Assembly: GCF_014805685.1 (NCBI RefSeq)
Contig: NC_060904.1
Span: 13,147,811-13,211,810, forward strand
Direction: 5' to 3'
Source: Silurus meridionalis
Taxonomy: Eukaryota; Chordata; Actinopteri; Siluriformes; Siluridae
DNA length: 64,000 nt
Translations under genes and position numbers: made by a program
Notes under the pieces: generated by a model
What the model was told of the DNA's origin: nothing
What the model saw: the letters and a program-made list of their open reading frames with translations, nothing else
Database searches by the model: none
Part shown: positions 46,276 to 59,100 of the stretch, one piece after another
Layout of the letters: every line of letters begins with the position of its first letter
Position numbering within the stretch: position 1 is the first letter of the stretch

Positions 46276-47639
46276 TTGTTTTGTTAGTAAGGAGTCGGAT
46301 TGGGCATAGCTTTTGCTCTCATTCTGTCATCTTGTCAGTAAGTACAGCTGTGAACTTTGCTAGATAGCATTATTAGAAATAGTTTTAGTCTCAAAGCCTC
46401 ATTAGCGAGTACTTCAAAGCCTAGAGACGGCTTCCCTGACACTTTTTAGTCAGCGTTGTGAATAAAAGATGGCGTTTGGACACGTATACTCTGAGCATAG
46501 GCATCCTTCTTAAATATATTTTTTTAAACATTATTTCAGCCATTATCTGAGTGTGTTAATGACAGCTAAAGGAGCCAGAGATTTATTTGTTACAAAGGGG
46601 ATAAGTACAGAAGTCTTTAAAAGCTTTGAAGGTTTCTGTGTCTTTCTGCAACCGACATCAACAGATTCCCTTAGCTGTGATCTCCTGGGTTGCACTGAGA
46701 TGACGGTTGCTCGTTGCTTTTCCTATGAATGTAGAACCTTGTGTGAGAGGCTGATTTCCATGTCAGAGGTTGTTTGGAGGAAAAAAAAGATTGTGGTTCC
46801 TTCCTGGAGATGTGTTCTATCTAAATTACGAGTTATGATGTACTACAAAGAACATTTCAAGCATGAAATGTTTAGCTTCCTTTCAAGCAGCTTTCTTTAC
46901 GCTCTTAAATACATTCTCTCTTGTGTGTGCTATAAAGGTAAGAAGGAGGTCAGCTTTTTAAAGACCATATTTTCAGATTGAACAAAAAAAAAATAATAAC
47001 GAATGAACTGAATTTCTAAGAGGTTTCATTTACAGACACTTGATTGTAATAAACTCACTGGGTCTTGGTTATAAACTGAGCTGAATCTTGACCTACTTGC
47101 TTACTTGTATAAATTGTGTCTTCTGTAGACAGTATGTATAAAAGTCATCTGTAGACAGTATTCATGATAAATGTATTTCAAATCTAAAATAGGATTTTGT
47201 AAGTTGTATTTGACAGGGTTGATGAAAATTACATATTTTGTATCAAAATACTTTAGTGTATTATTGTAGTTTTAAAATACTGTAAAACACTTTGTAGGAA
47301 GTCTACATGATGACATCATAAAAATACGACCTCTGATTGGAGCCTACTTGAAAGTTTGCACCGAGTTATTGAGATCAGAACAGAAAATTGATCAATATGG
47401 AAGAAGGTGAGAAATGTGCAGGCTTCCAGCTTTTAAGTTGGTTTTCAATGATTGGTTAATAAATATTTGATTGCCGAATATTGTAGCCTAATTGAAGTAG
47501 CTCTTTAGGAGGATCGTGATTCTGCACACCATTGCATGAATGAACTATATGACACATAATATATTATTATATTAATGATTAAAAATCAAATGATTATTAG
47601 TTAGAAAATATTTATCTGTTAACTTGTTGCATATGTCAG
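46276..47639. other. intergenic stretch, no gene seen
   Basis: A 142-codon open frame at 46553-46981 shows no domain, no splice context and no repeat relation. I regard it as chance. A 15-bp direct repeat (TCTGTAGACAGTATG type) occurs at about 47119 and 47149. Confidence 0.45.
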
Positions 47640-47800
47640 ATTTATTGCGGGATTGCATGGTGTTGAAGTATGGAATAGTAGCCATGTTGCTTCAGTATTT
47701 CTTTCACCCTGAATGTGTCTCCAACCTTCCTCGCTCCAAAACGACCCCAAACCATTAAGCTTCCACCTCCATGTTTGACTGTGGCTGTGAGGTAGTCTTC
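47640..47800 (-). pseudogene. Tc1-like transposase fragment, second lineage
   Basis: The minus strand reads VKHGGGSLMVWGRFGARKVG, then VKEILKQHGYYSILQHHAIP, matching the central region of a different Tc1-like transposase (GGGSLMVWGCF type). Only about 50 codons remain. The catalytic region after the HAIP motif is absent. Confidence 0.75.
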
Positions 47801-48345
47801 TCTTCTTTACTGTTCTCTGCCTTCAGAATCAAGTATGTACGGTACATGCACTAGTACATGTGGATTGTTCTTAAAACCTCAAGGAAAGCTACAGGGAGAA
47901 CTCATTTCAAATGGCACGTCCCTGCTATCTTCAGAGTATAATGGAACGTTCTGGCACGTGTGAAAAAAAACAAGTAGGGGGTCAGTACATTTCAAGTTGG
48001 ACTGAGAGACACCACATGGGCAAAGGAAGAAAAAAAGATAGGAGATGGGTAATAGAAGCTGAATAGATGGATTTGCTCTGTTGGAGTTGTATACATTACC
48101 CAGCAAAAGCAATCTAAGAGTGTGGAGGTATATTGGGCCAATACGACTGAGAGCACAATGTAATAAAGCAACACATACATGCACAATTCCAGTATAGGAA
48201 CCCCAGAAACCTCAGTGTGTATTCGGGAAAAAATGCTACCCAAGCACATTTAGGTGCATATAGGAGATATTGTAATATGTGTAGTGAAATATATAAAACT
48301 AATAATGTAAAAAAACTGCTGCAGCAGAATCTAGTAGTATTTATT

Positions 48346-48401
<56 letters not shown>

Positions 48402-49129
48402 ATACTGTTAATGATCATTTTCTTCTTCATTGTAATTGTTGTGCTGCTGTATTTTACATATAGATCATCTATATGTGCTTTTTTGAGTCACAATGTATTA
48501 TGCAATCAGAAATGCTTTCCTGCTTATTATGTTTGTAAAGAGTGATTATTATATTAACTCCTGTCCTTTTTAACCTGACATTGTCTCCTCTGACTGTCCT
48601 CATGAGGACATCAACAAGGTGTTTCCACCCACAGAGCAGCATCTTGTGTTCCTAAAAAAATGTCACAGGACATTTCTTCAAATACTTAATCCATCTGACT
48701 CCAGAAACCATGTCACTGAAATTCAAACTGTTCCAAGCTGATGTTTGATGTAAACATTGAGCAAATTAAGTTCTTTACTTGTATATGCATGGTTTTATAA
48801 ATTGGCTGATTCCTGATCGGGAAATTGCATGAATGTTCAGATGTACACATTTTCCTAATAAAGTATCCAGTAAGCGTCCAGTAAGCATATAGGATGCTTT
48901 TCCTTAATGGGCCACCTGTCATTATGGGTAAACTGCCAGTTGGCATGAACATCCTAACCAGAAACATACCACCTCCTACCACTATATTCTATGCTAAGAG
49001 AAAAAGACACAGCATGGTGCATATCAGTAGTTCAGGATTGTTCATATATATATATATATATCACATATATTCATATATATATATTATAAAGCACTAAATC
49101 AGGTCAAGTTTAATAAAATATAGGATTCT
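47801..49129. other. intergenic stretch with an ATT microsatellite
   Basis: No exon seen. It includes the (ATT)n array at 48343 and TA-rich runs near 49045-49083. Confidence 0.5.
48343..48401. repeat. (ATT)n microsatellite
   Basis: About 19 ATT units. Confidence 0.97.
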
Positions 49130-49690
49130 TTGGGTTTTTAGACACTGAGTAGCATGTTGTCCACTTTTTTTCCCACTTTTCTCTGGCACGTATAGTGCAT
49201 TACAAATAATTACACATAGGCTAATTAAATTTAAGCCACAAAATGCAGAAGTCAGGCAGGTTTTCATTAAGCACATTATCTGTCCTTCACTTGGGTGCAG
49301 TTCACTTCAAGTTATTTAGAGTTTCATTAATGCCTGCAGGCTAATTATGCTCTTACTGATTTACTGATTTAACCCCTCAGGCTAATCCGTAGCTGTCCCT
49401 TGACATAAATAAATTCTCAGAGACTTTACTGTCTTCTTTCACAGCTTGGCCGCTCTTAAAAAAAAAAAGAAAATCTAAAGGGCTCACAGAAATTCCTGCT
49501 ACATTTTAAAGGAAGTCAATTTCACTCCATCACTGTTGAATCGTCAAGTGTGACTGGCAGGTACTTAACTCCCTCTTAACCTGTTTTTCCGAAGGATCGC
49601 TTCATTCCAAAGCTTAATGTCCGTTCCGAGGATGTGCTTACGGAAAAGCAGACGAGATTAGACGCCGCCCGTGTATTAAGAGTTTTGTAA
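49130..49690. other. candidate conserved non-coding sequence
   Basis: This stretch is less AT-rich than its surroundings, has no repeat resemblance, and contains several homeodomain-type TAATTA/CTAATTA words (49220, 49340). No exon is readable. This is a suggestion only: conservation cannot be judged from one sequence. Confidence 0.25.
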
Positions 49691-51270
49691 ATTTGTTTAA
49701 AATTGAAAATATGAAATATGTTTTTTTTTAAACACAGTGAACAGACGAATAGAATAGAGGAGTTTGATCAATTCAACCATATTCTGGGAGGATGGCCAAC
49801 CCAGGCAATTCCTGCATAGTTTAATTATAAACTGTATCAAAAGTAAATATAATTTTGCGTAATTAATGTACATTATGGATTCATCCGGACAAGTGTTTAG
49901 ACAGCGAGGCATAAATCATATTGAATATGTGAATAATATCTCTTGCACTTTTTTTTTCTTTCACTACCTCACACTTCTTTATCAATACATTTCTACAAAA
50001 GAGCAGAAAACACCTAATGTACTTCATTCCAATATTATTACTTTTACTCTATATACTGTATTATTTTGTGGCATTTATACTTCTAATGCTAATGTTATAA
50101 TTCCAATTCTCTGATGTCTCTTTTAGGTTACTTTAATTAATGATGAGAAGCTGTTATGAGACAAATGGACTCCTGGATTTAGAATACAATCAAGAAAATT
50201 AGCGACCAAGTCATTCAATATTATTGCCATGAATTACATCTTATAAAAAATAAAGAACATGCCAAAAGTATTTCATAAATAAAAACAAAAAATTAATTAT
50301 GACAATTGACTAAAGAAATGCTGCTGTATAGACAATGGAAGGCATATAGGTGTAGTCATAATCCATAAACAAACACCTTGGCTGACAAATTAAGATGTTT
50401 ATGCCACAATTATAAAAGAAAGGACATTTAAAGACTGGTAAATATTTTAGGCTGAAGCCTGGCTCATAAATCGGTTTCATTTGCCATGGAATCTTCTTTT
50501 AACACTATGCAACATTACAGCATGTTAGCCAAAACATATAAAATCCCTTTGAGATAGTGATGTGCTTAGTGAGCATGATCCTAAGGATAACGTGGGTCTG
50601 TTTTCCATCTATTTATATAACAATTTTCTGGTCACATAACTTAACTTACGATCTAAATCAAATTTTCAGGTGCTGTTTCAGTGTTTTTACACTGTTCATA
50701 CTGTAATATTTTACTGGCAAAGAGGCAGGTCCCACTTCTGTCTTTTTTTACTTAGCTTTCTGTATGTTTGGTCTTATGGAGCTTTGTGGGCTTCAATAAA
50801 TGCAAATGTGCTATGTGGTGAAAAGGCTTAGTGCTTAATGGGTGACTATATACACAGGTGAGTGAGACAAAAATCAGCATTATGAAACATTTATAAATCT
50901 GGAGAAAAATGTTGTCTGGTTTTGCTGACACATTTAAAGCCACCTTCTCTATGTAAGCAAACCTGTGAGTGCTTCACAATAATTTAATTTCATCTTAATG
51001 TTTCAGGATTTGAACAAATTCTGTTGGGTCTGGTCTATGAAATTTGACTGAACAAGCAGTGTTTCAAGTATATAAAATCAGGTTAAATGATTATATTTTA
51101 TTACATTGTATGATATTATATATTAATTATTTGAAATTTTTGTCACATACATGACCACATAAAGTACAACATGTAGTGAAATGTTTAAAATGTCTGTGAT
51201 ATAAAATATAAATTAATTAATGAATTAAAACATAAAAAAGAGGTATAAAATAGAATTTGCAAAATATTAT
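49691..51270. other. AT-rich intergenic stretch
   Basis: No recognised element or exon. Confidence 0.5.
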
Positions 51271-51801
51271 CGCCATTTATTACTAAGCCGTTGTAAAGTG
51301 TGTGTTAAATTGAGCTTTATGATTAGTAAGAAGGCGTTCACTATTATACCATTCTATATCCTTATTAATCTCAATTAGCACACAGCATCTCATGGCTCAT
51401 TGCTTTAGGCTACACTTTGAATGTACTTTTTCTACCTGTATTCTGCACAAATACAATACACACAATTTACACCCAGCATTTCACTGTATTACTGCTTAAG
51501 GTTTGCCCCATTATTCAACTCAAATAGTTATACCAAACTATAAACTTTACCTCTATACTCTGTTTTTCTTTTGTACAAGAAATAACCCTACAACTGAGCT
51601 CTAAATGTCAATAAAGCTAAAACACAGTTGGGAAATCCTGTCTCTATAAACCAAAGTGTTTCTTTATTTTGCAGCATTACGATTTCTGGCTGAAAAAACA
51701 TATGTTGCCTCTAGTTGTAAACGGCTGTATCTTTTTCTACCAGAGATGTGAAATAAATTTGACACAGCAAATCAATGTCAGATCACCAAAAATATTTGTA
51801 T
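51271..51801 (+). repeat. direct duplication, copy A (531 bp)
   Basis: It starts CGCCATTTATTACTAAGCCG and ends CACCAAAAATATTTGTAT. It is nearly identical to 53229-53764, with only a handful of substitutions and one short indel. The unit encodes no convincing protein, although a TTATTTTGCAG acceptor-like site and a short open frame lie near its end. Confidence 0.95.
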
Positions 51802-51867
51802 ATTATGAAAATAATAAGGACATATTCCTCGGCCTTGCACACATGCAGTAATGCCGGAAAATGCTCG

Positions 51868-52037
51868 TTCACCCGTTACACCGTGTAACAGACACTGTCT
51901 TTCGTTAAAGCCTGTGTAAAGTTAATTAGTTTCAGTGTAGACACCTGCGGCTTATTTATGTTTAAAATAAAAATCCTTGTCAAATTCAGTGGGTGTGGCT
52001 TATATTTGGGTGCGCTTAATAGTCCGGAAATTACAGT
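51868..52037 (-). mobile_element. MITE-like element, CCGTAATTTCCGG family (copy 3, truncated)
   Basis: TTCACCCGTTACACCGTGTA, AAAGCCTGTGTAAAGTTAAT, ATTCAGTGGGTGTGGCTTAT and the right terminus ATAGTCCGGAAATTACAG match the right third of copy 2. The left part is missing. TA follows the right end. Confidence 0.75.
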
Positions 52038-53228
52038 AATATGCAAAAACTGTATATCTTAGATATATTAGATTCTGTGAACTTTTAATAAAATAATAAC
52101 AGGATAATAATAGAAGTATTTATAGAGTAAAAGTGATTCTGTATGTGGGGTATTGATGCTCATGAACAGTCACTGAGAGTGAACTACAAACAAGTTTTCA
52201 CTGTTTTAAGTTTGAATAAAATCAATATAACGTTTAGCATTTGTGCTCATATTCATTAAAACAGCTCTCTTGCTTTTGTCATATTGCATTATTATATTAG
52301 ATATTATACAAAACAAGATCTCATGCAAGTGCTTTTTTTGCAATTAGTATTTATAGCATTTGTATTCATTTCGGTGATACTGTTAACACAATTAATTTTT
52401 GATCCAGCACAACAGAAACAAAATAAATTGAATTCAAAATTATTGATTGCATTTTGAAGCAGAAAGCTTTAGTTCTAATCACATTAACAATGTTAGTAAA
52501 AAATAAACAATTAAATCAACATTAAAATAACAAATAATGAAATGAAATTAAATTAAATTAAAACTTGAAATTAAAATAACATATTAACAAATAAATCACA
52601 CATTGTACCGGCAATTTAGTGACATACCTGTAGTTGTTATTTTAACAGGCTTTAAAATAAAATCCAGAGTCCTTGTAGTCTAAGACTGATATGTAAGTAC
52701 AAATATGGTCACAACTGAGACAAGACCAAGACCTTCAGAAAATGGTCTTGAGTGGTACATTTTACTCTGATTGTCTGTGTTTACTATGTAAAATTACATT
52801 GACACCGTTAATATATTTTCGGTTGGTCCATGAGTTGAATGGCAACACACATTATTCTATCTATCTGTGGTTTCTTTGGGATACGAAGTTTGTCAAGGAT
52901 TTGAAAATGGCACACATTTTGTCTGAAATATCAAGTAAATGGTATTTAATTTTACAGTTTACAGAACTGTTGTATAAATGCAATAACATGCTAATGTCAC
53001 AATCCTGCTGCTGAACATCAGCATGGCTGTGATTAATTGAAAATGATATTATAACAGCACTGATGCTGTGTTTGCGTTCATTTTCTCATTGTTCTGTGCA
53101 CCCTAATCATTGTACATTGCTTAGCAATAGGAGGTTACTGCTATCAAACCACATGATGTATGGGAAAAATCATTAATTCGATTATAATATCGCAAATTAT
53201 TATTGTATTCTATTATATAGTTTTTGTC
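52038..53228. other. AT-rich spacer between the duplicated copies
   Basis: Nothing recognisable. It does not encode retroelement proteins. Confidence 0.55.
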
Positions 53229-53764
53229 GCCATTTATTATCAACACTAAGCCGTTGTAAAGTGTGTGTTAAATTGAGCTCTATGATTAGTAAGAAGGCGT
53301 TCACTATTATACCATTCTATATCCTTATTAATCTCAATTAGCACACAGCATCTCATGGCTCATTGCTTTAGGCTACACTTTGAATGTACTTTTTCTACCT
53401 GTATTCTGCACAAATACAATACACACAATTTGCACCCAGCATTTCACTGTATTACTGGTTAAGGTTTGCCCCATTATTCAACTCAAATAGTTATACCAAA
53501 CTATAAACTTTACCTCTATACTCTGTTTTTCTTTTGTACAAGAAATAACCCTACAACTGAGCTCTAAATGTCAATAAAGCTAAAACACAGTTGGGAAATT
53601 CTGTCTCTATAAACCAAAGTGTTTCTTTATTTTGCAGCATTACGATTTCTGGCTGAAAAAACATATGTTGCCTCTAGTTGTAAACGGCTGTATCTTTTTC
53701 TACCAAAGATGTGAAATAAATTTGACACAGCAAATCAATGTCAGATCACCAAAAATATTTGTAT
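53229..53764 (+). repeat. direct duplication, copy B (536 bp)
   Basis: Second copy of 51271-51801. It has about six extra bases near its start (TATCAACACTAAG) and scattered substitutions, for example GCTCTATG for GCTTTATG, TTTGCACCC for TTTACACCC and CCAAAGAT for CCAGAGAT. Confidence 0.95.
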
Positions 53765-54061
53765 TCAGTACCAGTCGACAATGATTTTAAAGCCAGTGCG
53801 CTGCACTAATGTGCATCTTCATGCGATGGAAAGTATTGACTGTATAAGTTACAACATTACATTTTGTTCACTGCACAGCCTAAAATCGGATAGATACAAC
53901 TTTAGCACTATAAAGATCGATAGATATAACTTTATAGATAGATAACACAAAATCACCACTTTGAGGTTACTTTTTATGGACTAGAGATGTTACAGCAAGT
54001 TTTTTCTTTTTCCACTTTGCTAGGAAAAAATAAAAATTGAAATATGGCTGGATTTTTTTTT

Positions 54062-54440
54062 ACATTACATTGACATCTATGGCATTTGGCAGATTATGTA
54101 ATTAGAGTGACAAAGTGCAGTTTCGATAAATCAATAAATACATTATAATGCTGGTTCACTGGGACACAGATTAGGAAGACCATCAGCCGAAAACTCTTTT
54201 AGAAGAGAAAGTAATAGACACTTTTAGACACTAGAGATTCAGATGTTCCTACATCAGGTGGAGGTTACTTCCAACACCTTGGTGCCAAAACAAAGAGACT
54301 TTCTTGTACCCTGAGAAATAGTGGGGCAAAGGATATGGTGTTCTCTTCAGCAACTTAGTGAGCTGTGATTGTCTTTGAAATATATTTCTTAAATCAGTAA
54401 ACCCAGCATGTCCTTTGTGTAGCAAGAGATGAATAACAGG
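54062..54440. mobile_element. dispersed repeat, SINE-like edge
   Basis: The left edge (ATCTATGGCATTTGGCAGAT) resembles the reversed 3' end of the fish SINE at 1196 and 14971. The following CATCAGCCGAAAACTCTTTT and TACATCAGGTGGAGGTTACT look like a recurrent fish repeat. Family not named. Confidence 0.4.
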
Positions 54441-55315
54441 TAAGTCAATAATAATAATAAAAAAACAGAATGCAAGAAAGTGGCCCTAAAAATTGCATTT
54501 CTCTTTATTTTACTCATAATCTCGACATACCAAAAGTTGTTAACTATAAAAAAAATCACAAACCCAATTAGTTAATGTTTCCTACTTGTCTATTTGTCTA
54601 CCCTGTGCTATATAGCTCAACCTTAATGGCTTCATTATATTAATGTAGATGTAGTGGTAGACAGTTTCATTGACTAAAACAGTATCTTTTGCAGCTGTCT
54701 TTTAATAGATTTTTAGAAAAACAGCAGAAGACGTGTGGAAGGAGGAACACATCTGTGCACCGTTAAAGTCAGTAAGTGCTACGTCTTTCAGAGGATATGC
54801 TTTTGTGACTTATTGTGATGAGGTTTTTTTTGAGTCTTGATATGACCATCAATTAACACAAAAAGTATTAAAAATGCATAGAAATGTGAGATTCATCATA
54901 TTGCAAGATTTATTCCACAGACCTGCAAATTCTCCTTTCTGATTGGTTGGCTACATTCATTTGCTATAAGAAAAGCACTGATGGACATTTTGTTGTAATA
55001 ATGTTTTTTGGTGAGAACTTACACAGAGACTTGGATGGTGGACACAGCTCATAAATGGATTTTAACATGTGTGAATATTCTTAGCATGCAGCTGTACAGA
55101 TTTTTAAATCTCTACATTAAATTAAATTTTACTTAGAACAGTACTGTACAGCAAGACTTCTCAAAGCTTTTATCATCAGGGACTCTTTAAACTGTAAAAA
55201 TGAATTAATAAATTTACATAATTAAAAAAAATTATGATAATACCAATGCAAATCCAGTCAGCACAGACACACTGTATATATACTGCATATATACTGTATA
55301 TAATATTATTTTATT
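54441..55315. other. AT-rich intergenic stretch
   Basis: Nothing recognisable. Confidence 0.5.
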
Positions 55316-55540
55316 TTATATATTTTGTCTTTATAGCACTTTTTACAATGGACATTGTCTCAAAGAAGATTTTAAAAAATGTAAGAATTATAGGACAAAG
55401 TTCACTTATAGTTAAATGTTTATCCCTGATGAACAGGCCTAGGGTGACTGTGGCAAAGAAAAAAAATCCTAGGATGGTATAAGGAGAAACCTCAGACTCA
55501 AAGGGAAACCCATCCTCATTATACTTTTATATTGGGATTA
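55316..55540 (-). mobile_element. L2-type LINE 3' end, reverse
   Basis: TTTATAGCACTTTTTACAAT followed by GGACATTGTCTCAAAGAAG is the complement of the L2 3' tail. TCCCTGATGAACAGGCCTAG, GGTGACTGTGGCAAAGAAAA and GGAGAAACCTCAGACTCAAA continue it in reverse. Confidence 0.75.
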
Positions 55541-56132
55541 CAGGGAAATTCATTCTAAATCAGGAAGGGGAAAATTTTTGTTGATACCAAGAAAAAATTA
55601 TTGTTATGTCTAGATCACGAGAACATTATTTGGTTATGTTTAGATCACAATAAAACTTGCGATGTGAAGATCCAGAGAAAAAAAGAAAGAACAAATAATA
55701 ACACTGCATGACCTCGTAGCATTTGTGCACAATAGAGATTTTATGCCACAACTTATATACCCTCTTCCAAATCTCCTAATGGATTAGCTATCCAACAGTC
55801 TCTTTTGTGGAACATGAATACTGGGTGTCTCATTTGAAAAATTTAGCCTGTTCCAATTTCTGGTCATTTGAATTGGAATTTTGGAAAAAGCACTCAAGAA
55901 GTGTACAGGTTCCTCTCTATAAGGCAGATGCTAGTAGGAAATCTAATGCTTCTCTATTCTGCAAGGCAAGCTTTGTAAATGCAAGTAGCTCTTTAGAGAG
56001 TTTGCCAATTTCCCAAAGAAGTTCTATTAGCCAGTAATTCATCTTCACTATACAGGTCATTAATCTGTTTTAATGCTGACATTATTCTAGAACTTGGAAG
56101 AAGAACACATAGAGCTTCCACCCATGTGGATT

Positions 56133-56171
<39 letters not shown>

Positions 56172-59100
56172 TAAATAAAATATATTTTAGATTCAGTGAT
56201 CCCCTTCATTTTTATAAAAAAAAAAAAAAAAAAAAAAAAAGTTAGTACTGTTCTGCATCTTAAAGAAGTAAACAAACCAGAGGACCTTCAACCTCAGCAA
56301 CACCCAGCCATATACAGTAGATAATAGGTTACTTCCTCCCTCTGCATAACTTTTAGACAGAAGTCCATTGCAGAAACAATGCAAACAAGAACTACTGCCT
56401 GTCTTGAAAATATGTTTTTAGATGGAGTCTTGTTTTCTTCTTCTTTTTTTTTTTACTAATGTCTTTGCCCAGCATGTAACATTTTTACAGTCACAAAAAA
56501 ACAATTTCAAAACCTGAACCACTTCTTATAAATACAATTACTTTTTGGCAGTCCATTAGTAGAGATCTGAATAAACCAGGATGGATGCCAAAATATCTAA
56601 TAGACTAGGCTAAAAAAAAAACAAAAAAAAAACTAACAAGCCTGTGAACAAAAAATGGTAATGGTAATGATTTTAGGATGCTTCAAAAAATTTCAGAAAA
56701 ATACTGTTTATGAGATAATACATTGCAGTCGAACAGAAATGTATCTTTACTCACATATAAAAAATATCATACAAGCTTTATTTTTTTCCTCAAAATAATT
56801 AAGCGCAGTGTGACTACATGTTGTCTTAGCAGGAGAATTCTGACAGCTTTAAACTGCAATTTATTTTGCTCAGTTTCGACCTGCATGCTCCCAATTCTGA
56901 AAGATCATCTGTCAAACGTTTTGCAAATAGCGGTAGGCTTTTTTTTTCTCTGACTTTTGAATAAAAACCAAAAATTACTCTGATGACAGCTAGCTTACTG
57001 AGACTTCTTGTACGCAGCAAACTATGAATAAAAAACTAATAGTTCTGATATAAAAAAAACTTATCACCAGCGACTGGGTGCTAATATGTCCACCTTTGCT
57101 GCTAAATGTTGTTTGAGTTTGTTTGTTTTTTAAGATTATTTACTATTTAAACTTCAAATGTTCTCTCGTCAGAAATTGATTGGATTTTTTATCCCATCTG
57201 CTCAGTTTTTTCCTTTTTTTGCGGTACTGTGTGCATTGGGATTGGGGGAAAAAATGGGATTTTTGTTTGCATGAATGGCATGAATGCATAAAATGTTTGA
57301 GAATTCCTATTTGATATTTGATCCATTACTGGATTGACACCACATTTGCCTTCAGAACTGGGATGTAGCCTAAAGCCACGTGAGCCTGTTTTCCTGAGTA
57401 ATAACCAACAGGTCTTTGTTTACCCCAAAGTTCTTTATTCAGCACTGATGTCACGAACCTGTTCAATTTGTTCATGAACAAGGGGAATGCTTTAAAGATT
57501 GTGGGGATTCCCATAGCCTTAAATCAAATGTTATTTATTATGCATTCACACTAGGCATTTTGTTTATTTACCTGAAATGAGTCAGCTCACATGATAATAT
57601 CCATGACAACACTGCTAGTCCTAGTTGGTATGGAAAAACTAACCCCAATAGGCTTCATTTATTATTAGATTAGAAGTTGGATTGCTGCAACACTTAAACC
57701 AATCTGGATGTTTTCATCTATCAATGATTGTCTCGAAATTTTACTTATACTGTAATGAAATCTACCAAGCCCAGCACTTTGACCTCTGTAGTTGTTTGTC
57801 TTGCCTTAGATCATGCTCATGCTTCAATAATTATACATGCACTTCATGTATCATTAACATTCAGTTCATTTGCAACATCTGTCTTTAAAAAAGAATCGAA
57901 TTAACTTAAAAAGTATGAACATTGCTATTCCTTAGTGTATGCATGTCTTTCTAAATATCAAAATGGATTGTGCAATGTTGTGCAAATTTTTCCATGAGAT
58001 CCCCACCATAAACTGGAAAACTTACTGGAGTGTGACAATTCAGATATTAGATTCAGAAGATCTTCCGAATAGCTTCTAGCACAAATAAAACCATGCACCC
58101 CAGAAATCTCATTGCTCTGCCCTTGGGTGCATTGTAGCAACTGTAGGAATTAACTCTCACAGCAGCAAAACACAAAACTCAGACATTAATAAAGATAGTG
58201 TTCTCTTTCTTTCTTACACACATACATACTGGAGTATATTACAGCAATAAATCAAAAAGCCAAACCCGAAATAACAAATGAGTTCAAACACAGCAGCAAA
58301 TAAACTAAAAATATCACAACCCTTTAAATAGCTAGTAAAGTATGTGTAATTGTTTTATTGTTTTATTGTTGTTTTATTATATAATATTCAAGATGTTTCT
58401 TTCCTTCCTAATGACTACTAAATTACTTTAAGACAATTTTGGAGGGTCACAACTACAGTTATTAGTGCTGTAATGTATTTGATTACAGTATCACAGCATG
58501 TACTGAACTGTACTATACTGTACTGTAATCACTTTTATTGCAGTATCACAGCATGAGGTTGATGTAACTGTATGATATAGAACAAAAAAAACGTATTATT
58601 TGGTGTATTACACTGAAAAATAGAAAACAAAACATTTCCACTCAGAGAACAGCAGTACAGCTACAGCGATATTCAGATGTTGAGTTGTGTGTGCTTAGTC
58701 TGGCTTTAATACAATAATTTACTTTGAAAGTAATCATAGTTGTTCATTAAGTTGGAATTTGCGCAGTTGAGTTAAAGAATAAGTATAATAGAGGTGTGTC
58801 TCAGTTATGCACTATTTCACTTTTAAGCAAAAAAAAAAAAATAGAGTTTTTTTTCCTCTTTGTCTTCAAGAAGGTATAGACAAGACATGATCTAGGAAAA
58901 TCCAGATCCAGTTCTGAACTTCTCTCCTGTACCATGTACAGCTCATAGTAATGATACCCAGTTTAATTAAAATCATCAAATAAACCCTGGCTAAGAGATT
59001 ACAATATCTTACTGAGATTTCTAAAACTAACACTGAAATGAAATGATAGACAGACCTCATCTTCTTAGCACATAAATGTTTGGCATCGATGTGCCATTTC

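Noticed and set aside
46553..46981. 142-codon open frame on the + strand
   Set aside because: No recognisable domain, no family resemblance and no splice context. It overlaps AT-rich intergenic DNA and is consistent with chance.
51271..53764. Direct repeats as LTRs of a short retrotransposon
   Set aside because: The repeats do not begin TG or end CA, no primer-binding site or polypurine tract is visible, and the spacer encodes no retroelement protein.
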